Notes under the pieces: model-generated
Databases searched by the model: none
What the model was told of the DNA's origin: nothing
The model's input: only the letters and a program-made list of their open reading frames with translations
DNA from: an uncultured Clostridia bacterium
Lineage (GTDB): Bacteria > Bacillota > Clostridia > Christensenellales > Borkfalkiaceae
Direction: 5' to 3'
DNA: 46,538 nt
Assembly: GCA_944367955.1 (NCBI GenBank)
Contig: CALVWU010000002.1
Coordinates: forward strand, 1-46,538
Shown: positions 40,921 to 46,538 of the stretch, one piece after another
Position numbering within the stretch: position 1 is the stretch's first letter
Layout of the letters: each line of letters starts with the position of its first letter
Made by a program: the position numbers and the translations under genes

Positions 40921-43611
40921 ATGGCCAAAAAAATAACCAGCCCCGAACTCACCGAGGAATTTGCCAAAACCCTCGCCATGACAAAGATGCTCGAAGTCGA
41001 AGTGGACGAAGAGCTTAAAAAATCCTTTATCGCCTATGCAATGGCGGTAAACGTGTCCCGCGCCATTCCCGACGTGCGCGACGGCTTAAAGCCCGTTCAC
41101 CGCAGAATACTCTATTCCATGCACGAACTCGGCCTCTATTCCGATAAGCCCTTCCGCAAGTGCGCGCGCATCGTCGGCGACTGCCTCGGCAAATACCATC
41201 CCCACGGCGACTTGTCTGTATACGACGCGCTCGTAAGGCTCGCGCAGGACTTCACCATAAACATGCCCCTCGTCGAAGGCCACGGCAACTTCGGCTCGGT
41301 GGACGGCGACCCCGCCGCCGCCATGAGGTATACCGAAGCAAGGCTTTCAAAAATAGCCTCCGAAATGCTGCGCGATCTCGATAAAGAAACCGTGGATTTC
41401 TATCCCACTTTCGACGATACCGGCATGCAGCCCACGGTTCTGCCTTCGCGCTTCCCCAACATGCTCGTAAACGGCTCCGACGGCATCGCCGTCGGCATGG
41501 CCACCAACATCCCGCCCCACAACCTCGGCGAGGTCATCGACGGCGTGTGCGCCATGATAGACAACCCCGATATAGACATCGACGAACTCATGACGTACAT
41601 CCCCGCGCCCGACTTCCCCACGGGCGGCATGATAATGGGCAGGGGGGGTATACGCAAGGCCTACCGCACCGGCCGCGGCAATATAATAATCCGCTCCAAG
41701 TGCGATATAGAAGAGTATCAAAGCGGCAGCCAGACGCGCACGAGAATAGTCGTAACCGAAATCCCCTATCAGGTAAACAAAGCCAAGCTCATCGAATCCA
41801 TAGCCGACCTCGTAAAGGATAAGAGGATAGAGGGCATTTCCGACATCCGCGAAGAGTCCGACCGCGACGGCATGCGCATCGTCATCGAGGTCAAAAAGGA
41901 CGCCAACGCGCAGGTTGTGTTAAATCTCTTGTACAAACACACCAACTTGCAGATCTCCGACGGCCTTATAATGCTCGCGCTCGTCGACGGCACTCCCAAG
42001 ATATTAAACTTAAAGGAATTCATCTATTACTATCTCGAACATCAAAAGGATATAATCACCCGCCGCACCCGCTACGACCTCGCCAAAACCGAAGAGCGCG
42101 CCCACATTCTGCGCGGTCTGGTAATTGCCGAAGCTTCGATAGACGAAGTGGTGGAGGTGTGCAAAAACGCCAAGGACAAGGCGGACTGCGTGCAAAAGCT
42201 CGTGGCCAACTTCGAACTCGATGAACGCCAGGCCACGGCCGTGGCCGAATTAAGGCTGTACCGTCTGTCCCACCTCGAAGTCGATAAACTCAACGAAGAG
42301 CTAAACGCGTTAGAGGCCGCAATAGCCGACTACAAAGATATTCTCGCCCGCGAAAGCCGCGTTTTGGATATAATCAAAACCGACCTTCTCGAAATCAAGC
42401 GCAAATATCCCTCCGAACGCAAAACCGAAATAGCGGTGGATTACGGCGACATCGAAGACGCCGACCTCATCCCCGTCGAACAGGTGGTAATATCCCTCAC
42501 CCATTCGGGGTACATCAAGCGTCTGCCCCTTGCCGAATACAAGGCGCAGCATCGCGGTGGCATGGGCATAACCGCCCACAGACCCAAGGAGGAAGATTTT
42601 GTCGAAAGTATGTTTGTCTGCTCCTCGCACGACGACATTCTGCTCTTCTCTTCGCTCGGCAGGGTATATTCCATCAAGGGCTATCAGATCCCCGAAGCCG
42701 CCCGCACTGCGCGCGGCAGGGCGATAGTAAACCTCGTTCAGGTCGCTCAGGACGAAAAGATAAACGCGCTCATTGCCGTAAAGCATGCCGAAGACGGCGA
42801 AAGCCGCGGCTATATAGCCTTTGCAACCAAAAACGGCCTTATCAAAAAGACCTCGGTCGACGAGTTTGCCCGCATAAACCGCAACGGCAAAATAGCCATA
42901 AAGCTCAACGAGGGCGACGAACTCATCTCCGTTCAGCACACGTCGGGCGACGACGAAATAATGATCGCCACTCGCGGCGGCAAGTGCATCCGCTTTGCCG
43001 AATGCGACATCCGCGCCATGGGCCGCGATACGGCGGGCGTGCGCGCGGTCAGGCTGGACGGCGAGGACGACAGGCTTGTCGATATGCTCGTCGTCGATCC
43101 TTCAAAGGACATTCTCACCGTCGCCGCAAACGGCTACGGCAAACGCTCCAAGCTCGAAGATTACCGTCTGCAGGGCAGGGCCGGCAAGGGTATCAAGGCC
43201 GGCGTGTTCAACGAACTTACGGGTTCGCTCGTCAACTTAAAACAGGTCACCGACGACGACGACATAATGATAATTTCCGACGGCGGCACAATCATCAGAA
43301 TGCACTGTTCCGATATTTCAACCATCGGCCGCGCCACAAGGGGTGTGCGCCTGATGCGCTTAAAGGACGGTCAGGTGGCCACCGTCGCCGTAACCGAACG
43401 CGACGACGAATCCGAAGTGCAGGCTCCCGAAGAGAGCGCGTCCGACGTTCCCGAAGAACAGTCGGCCGAAGGCGCGGCGGAGGCGGAGTATTTCGAAGCC
43501 GCCCCTTTGGAAGTGGCTGGCGAAGTCGGCGAAGAAAATGAGGAGGAAGCTCCCGCCGAAGACGGCGAATTTGCCGACGACGTTTTGGACGACACCGACG
43601 ACGATAATTGA
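40921..43611 (+). CDS. gyrA: DNA gyrase subunit A
   Basis: 896 residues. N-terminal cleavage domain with [19 protein letters not shown] and the catalytic Tyr137 in [11 protein letters not shown] coiled-coil tower follows. The C-terminal beta-pinwheel contains the GyrA box as QHRGGMG (canonical QRRGGKG), and further blades lie between about 530 and 830. An acidic Glu/Ala-rich tail covers about 840-896. Residue 98, equivalent to E. coli Ser83, is Leu in [12 protein letters not shown]; Asp87 is kept. GGAGG precedes the ATG. The GyrA box and pairing with gyrB separate it from parC. Confidence 0.97.
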   Translation: MAKKITSPELTEEFAKTLAMTKMLEVEVDEELKKSFIAYAMAVNVSRAIPDVRDGLKPVHRRILYSMHELGLYSDKPFRKCARIVGDCLGKYHPHGDLSVYDALVRLAQDFTINMPLVEGHGNFGSVDGDPAAAMRYTEARLSKIASEMLRDLDKETVDFYPTFDDTGMQPTVLPSRFPNMLVNGSDGIAVGMATNIPPHNLGEVIDGVCAMIDNPDIDIDELMTYIPAPDFPTGGMIMGRGGIRKAYRTGRGNIIIRSKCDIEEYQSGSQTRTRIVVTEIPYQVNKAKLIESIADLVKDKRIEGISDIREESDRDGMRIVIEVKKDANAQVVLNLLYKHTNLQISDGLIMLALVDGTPKILNLKEFIYYYLEHQKDIITRRTRYDLAKTEERAHILRGLVIAEASIDEVVEVCKNAKDKADCVQKLVANFELDERQATAVAELRLYRLSHLEVDKLNEELNALEAAIADYKDILARESRVLDIIKTDLLEIKRKYPSERKTEIAVDYGDIEDADLIPVEQVVISLTHSGYIKRLPLAEYKAQHRGGMGITAHRPKEEDFVESMFVCSSHDDILLFSSLGRVYSIKGYQIPEAARTARGRAIVNLVQVAQDEKINALIAVKHAEDGESRGYIAFATKNGLIKKTSVDEFARINRNGKIAIKLNEGDELISVQHTSGDDEIMIATRGGKCIRFAECDIRAMGRDTAGVRAVRLDGEDDRLVDMLVVDPSKDILTVAANGYGKRSKLEDYRLQGRAGKGIKAGVFNELTGSLVNLKQVTDDDDIMIISDGGTIIRMHCSDISTIGRATRGVRLMRLKDGQVATVAVTERDDESEVQAPEESASDVPEEQSAEGAAEAEYFEAAPLEVAGEVGEENEEEAPAEDGEFADDVLDDTDDDN

Positions 43612-43653
43612 CGTTGTGCCGCGAATTATCGCATTTTGAAGTTGAACATCGTT

Positions 43654-43690
43654 AAAAAAATCCCCGCAACCAAGCGTTGCGGGGATTTTT
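43654..43690. terminator. bidirectional terminator after gyrA
   Basis: TCCCCGCAAC (43661-43670) pairs with GTTGCGGGGA (43676-43685), with A7 before and T5 after, so it can act on both strands. Confidence 0.85.
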
Positions 43691-43725
43691 GAATGCGCGT
43701 TTGGGTTTGCCGCCGTACACCGCCG

Positions 43726-43760
43726 AAAAAAGCCCGCGCCGGCGTTTTGCCGGCGCGGGC
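43726..43760 (-). terminator. terminator of the P-type ATPase gene
   Basis: GCCCGCGCCGGC (43732-43743) pairs with GCCGGCGCGGGC (43749-43760). On the minus strand it is followed by TTTTTT. Confidence 0.8.
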
Positions 43761-43768
43761 GCGTTTAC

Positions 43769-43779
43769 GGGGGGGGGGG
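43769..43779. repeat. G11 homopolymer
   Basis: Eleven consecutive G on the plus strand, 7 nt past the ATPase stop codon and outside any gene. It is prone to length change and to sequencing error. Confidence 0.9.
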
Positions 43780-43786
43780 CGAATGC

Positions 43787-46538
43787 TCAATACCGACTGC
43801 CGCTGTGCTCTATTTCAAGCACGTCCGGCTTTTTGCCGGTGGATGACGGCAGCAGTATCTGTATCACTTTGATAAGTCCGCTCGAAAGCGGGAATGCGGC
43901 TTCGGTAACCACGGCCAGCACCAAAAGCTTCGTGGTGTCCCAGTGCAGCAGCGACCATTTGGCCTCGTCGCTCACGTTGTACAGCATGTCGCCAATAAAC
44001 GGAACGCACAGCGCAACCGCGGTAACCGCCACCATAAGCAAAAACAGCGAAGTTCTGTAAACGTTCAGCGGCTGGCACACTCTGAACAGCATAACCAGGC
44101 CCGAAAAAGTCAGTGCCATCATGCACATCGGCACATAGTATGCCTCGTATTCGCGCGGGTTGAACACATATATCAAATATATTGTCATCACGCAGCAAAT
44201 CATAACCACCGCTCCGGGTATGCTTCGGCTCAAAACGTGGGTTATAAACTTGCCCTGCACCCTGTCCTTGTTGGGTTGCAGCGACAGCGCAACCGAGGGC
44301 GCGCCTATTACGCACACTTCCAAAAGCAGCATGTTGCTGGGCATAAACAGATAGGGCGTGTGCAGAATAAGCATGCATATAAGCGCGAGCACGGTCGTAA
44401 ACAGCGTCTTCATCAAATACAGCGACGCCGAATTTTTGATGTTGTTCACAACCCTTCGGCCCTCGCCCACTATCTTTGGCATCGAGGCAAAGTTGTTGTC
44501 TTTAAGCACAAGGTGGCTAACGTTTCTCGCCGCCTCGCTGCCCGAAGCCACCGAAATCGCGCAGTCGGCCTCTTTAAGGGCCAAAATATCGTTCACGCCG
44601 TCGCCCGTCATTCCAACGGTGTTGCCCGCGCTCTTGATGGCGCGCACCAAAATGGCCTTCTGGTCGGGCGTAACTCTGCCGAACACGGTATATTTGTTGG
44701 CAACGCTTTCAACTTCCTTGTCGCTCAATCCTTCAAGCGAAATATATTTTTCCGCGCTCTCAATTCCCGCGCGCTTGGCCACTTCCGAAACGGTAACGGG
44801 GTTATCGCCCGAAATAACTTTAACGGCCACGTCGTTCTCGCGGAACCAGCGAATCGTGTCTATCGCGTCCTCGCGTATATTGTCGGCAATCGAAATTATG
44901 GCTATCGGTCTTAAAACCGAGGGCAGCTTGTCGCCCGCAATGGCGGCGGGGGAGTGGGCAAGCACTATCACCCTCAGCCCCATCTGCGCATACTGCCTAA
45001 CAATTCTTTCAACCTTTGCGGGCATGGGTTTAAGCACAAATTCCGGTGCGCCCATGCAGAACGTGCCCAGCTCCGAAAAAGTTACGGCCGAAAGTTTTCT
45101 CGCCGAAGAAAAGGGCAGCTTTGCCACCGGCGTAAACATTTCGTTGTGCCCGAAATGATTGTAAAGCGCGATCGAAGTCTGGTTGTTGTCGTCCAATGCC
45201 GAAAGTATCGACCCCATAATATCCTTTAACGAATGCTCGCCGAGGGTATTAAGAATAACGCAGTCGTTCACCTTCATGCGGCCGTCGGTAATCGTTCCCG
45301 TCTTGTCAAGGCACAAAACGTTTACCCTCGCAAGCATCTCTATCGAATACAGGTCTTGCACAAGCGTGTTGTTCTTTGAAAGTCTTATAACGCCCAGTGC
45401 CAACGCCATCGAAGTCAAAAGCATCATGCCCGAAGGTATCATGCCTATAACAACCGTGCATGTGCGCTGAATGGCATAGTTGACTTCGGCGGGGAAGATG
45501 TAATCGAACACGCCGCTCAGCGCGGTGGTCGAAAGGGGCGCGTTGTAGGTGGTAAAGAACATGCCTATCGCAATGGGAACTATCAAAAAGCCGATGCATT
45601 TTATTATCAGCTTTGTCGAATTCATCAGCTCGGAATTGGGCCTGCGGTATTTCTTCGCCTTTGCCGTCAGCTTTTCAAGATAGGTTTCCTTGCCCACTTT
45701 TTCAACGCGGAACTTGCCGCTGCCCGAAGCTATAAAACTTCCCGCATACAGCATGTCGCCCGGCTGCTTTTTAATGGGTACGCTTTCGCCCGTCAAAAGG
45801 CTTTCGTTCACTTCCACGCTGCCTTCTGCCAAAACGCAGTCGGCGGGAACCTGGTTGCCCAGCTCCAAAATTATTACGTCGTCCAATACTATTTCGGTGG
45901 AAGGTATCTCGGCCGTCTCGCCGTCGCGTATGACATTTGTGGTGGCCGAACCCATTATCGAAAGTTTGTCGATGGATTTTTTGGCTATTATCTCCTGTAT
46001 TATGGCAATTATTATGTTTGCCGAAGTTATCAAAATTACCAGGTAGTTCGTAAAGCCGGTAGTCCCCGCAAGCAGCAGCGCGATGAACGCGCACAGGCAC
46101 AAAAGGTTAAAAAACGTGCAGATGTTGCCTATAAATATGCTTGCGTACGACTTCGAAAACTTTTTGTTCGTGTCGTTGAACAAAAACTGCTTAAATCTCT
46201 CTTCAACCTGTTTCGCGCTCAAACCGTCTTTAAGCGTCGGCGAAAATCTTTCGGCCTTTACGCCCAATGCCTTTTTGGGGTGCCTTTTAAAATATTTTAT
46301 TATCTTCTGTTTGTCAAATCCGTCGCCGTGCGTTTCAACCTTTTCGCGGCGGGGCGGCGCGTTTTCCCTTTCGCTTTCGGCGGCGTCGGCTATCGCTTCG
46401 GCGGCCGCGCTCTCGTCGTCGTAAGGTTTCGCGCTCTCGTCGTCCGCGGTCGTGCGGGCGGCTTTTCCGCCCTGTTTCGTGCGCACGAACACGGCTCTTC
46501 CGCGCTCTTTGCCGCGGTTCTGTCCGTCGCCGGGCAGG
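43787..46538 (-). CDS. cation-transporting P-type ATPase (5' end probably outside window)
   Basis: The frame reads from the right edge to a stop at 43787. A GTG at 46490-46492 could start a 901-residue form, but it has no clear ribosome binding site and the frame is open to 46538, so the true start may be outside. From that GTG: a charged cytoplasmic extension (1-100), an actuator with TGES (234-237), a fourth-helix motif IPSGM (352-356), the phosphorylated Asp in DKTGT (396-400), the N-domain and hinge TGDGVND. About ten membrane helices are predicted. The helix-4 motif and HAD-type core resemble CtpE-like Ca2+/cation pumps more than heavy-metal (CPC) pumps. Ion specificity is uncertain. Confidence 0.9.
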   Translation of the reverse strand, partial: LPGDGQNRGKERGRAVFVRTKQGGKAARTTADDESAKPYDDESAAAEAIADAAESERENAPPRREKVETHGDGFDKQKIIKYFKRHPKKALGVKAERFSPTLKDGLSAKQVEERFKQFLFNDTNKKFSKSYASIFIGNICTFFNLLCLCAFIALLLAGTTGFTNYLVILITSANIIIAIIQEIIAKKSIDKLSIMGSATTNVIRDGETAEIPSTEIVLDDVIILELGNQVPADCVLAEGSVEVNESLLTGESVPIKKQPGDMLYAGSFIASGSGKFRVEKVGKETYLEKLTAKAKKYRRPNSELMNSTKLIIKCIGFLIVPIAIGMFFTTYNAPLSTTALSGVFDYIFPAEVNYAIQRTCTVVIGMIPSGMMLLTSMALALGVIRLSKNNTLVQDLYSIEMLARVNVLCLDKTGTITDGRMKVNDCVILNTLGEHSLKDIMGSILSALDDNNQTSIALYNHFGHNEMFTPVAKLPFSSARKLSAVTFSELGTFCMGAPEFVLKPMPAKVERIVRQYAQMGLRVIVLAHSPAAIAGDKLPSVLRPIAIISIADNIREDAIDTIRWFRENDVAVKVISGDNPVTVSEVAKRAGIESAEKYISLEGLSDKEVESVANKYTVFGRVTPDQKAILVRAIKSAGNTVGMTGDGVNDILALKEADCAISVASGSEAARNVSHLVLKDNNFASMPKIVGEGRRVVNNIKNSASLYLMKTLFTTVLALICMLILHTPYLFMPSNMLLLEVCVIGAPSVALSLQPNKDRVQGKFITHVLSRSIPGAVVMICCVMTIYLIYVFNPREYEAYYVPMCMMALTFSGLVMLFRVCQPLNVYRTSLFLLMVAVTAVALCVPFIGDMLYNVSDEAKWSLLHWDTTKLLVLAVVTEAAFPLSSGLIKVIQILLPSSTGKKPDVLEIEHSGSRY

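Overview
The window looks like a chromosomal segment of an endospore-forming member of the Bacillota, most likely an uncultured or gut-type Clostridia lineage. The evidence is gene content and order: mrnC-rlmB-sigH, dnaX-ybaB-recR, yabP-yabQ-divIC, nadD-yqeK-rsfS, obgE-yhbY, rpsO-pnp and gyrB-gyrA. Promoters are mostly sigma-A-like (TTGACA/TATAAT with 17-nt spacers), and many genes have purine-rich ribosome binding sites. Sporulation is implied by sigH, yabP, yabQ and a CwlD-like amidase. I recognise no phage, insertion sequence, CRISPR array, rRNA or tRNA. Two genes run off the window: a membrane protein at the left edge (3' end missing) and a P-type ATPase at the right edge (5' end probably missing).

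Layout. 1-2208 (minus): a PadR regulator overlapping a large membrane-anchored protein. 2209-2639: a structured intergenic region. 2640-7631 (minus): lower-glycolysis cluster pgk - hypothetical membrane protein - tpiA - gpmI. 7709-13545 (plus): tyrA, a Bax-inhibitor-like protein, a DUF1934-like protein, an MBL-fold protein, a divergent Rho, obgE and yhbY. 13601-16131: an unusual four-helix membrane protein, a fused nadD-yqeK, rsfS and a small membrane protein. 16195-18285: a DeoC-like protein and a convergent RecD-like helicase. 18500-21138 (plus): pgi and an alpha/beta hydrolase. 21225-22687 (minus): LOG-family protein, low-molecular-weight phosphatase and a small Cys-rich protein. 22780-26031 (plus): rpsO, pnp and a membrane protein. 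26108-26791 (minus): spore-type amidase. 26817-34605 (plus): mrnC, rlmB, sigH, dnaX, ybaB, recR, a divergent gpsA, typA and a conserved unknown. 34678-35574 (minus): lipoprotein, divergent from an XRE regulator. 36061-38561 (plus): yabP, yabQ, divIC, a Ppx/GppA protein and an M50-type protease. 38655-38810 (minus): a 51-residue zinc-finger microprotein. 38910-43611 (plus): gyrB and gyrA. 43787-46538 (minus): P-type ATPase.

Together the genes are mostly housekeeping: glycolysis, ribosome and RNA maturation, replication and topology, entry into sporulation. I see no obvious new multi-gene defence or biosynthetic system. The best unusual signals are: a Rho homologue that lacks the catalytic glutamate and several RNA-contact motifs; a GyrA with leucine at the Ser83 quinolone position; three genes whose promoters predict leaderless mRNAs; a membrane protein carrying what looks like a degenerate Mrr/restriction-endonuclease-like domain; a family of short intergenic motifs at gene 3' ends; the Cys-rich microprotein; and a 9-bp dyad flanking the pgi -10 element.
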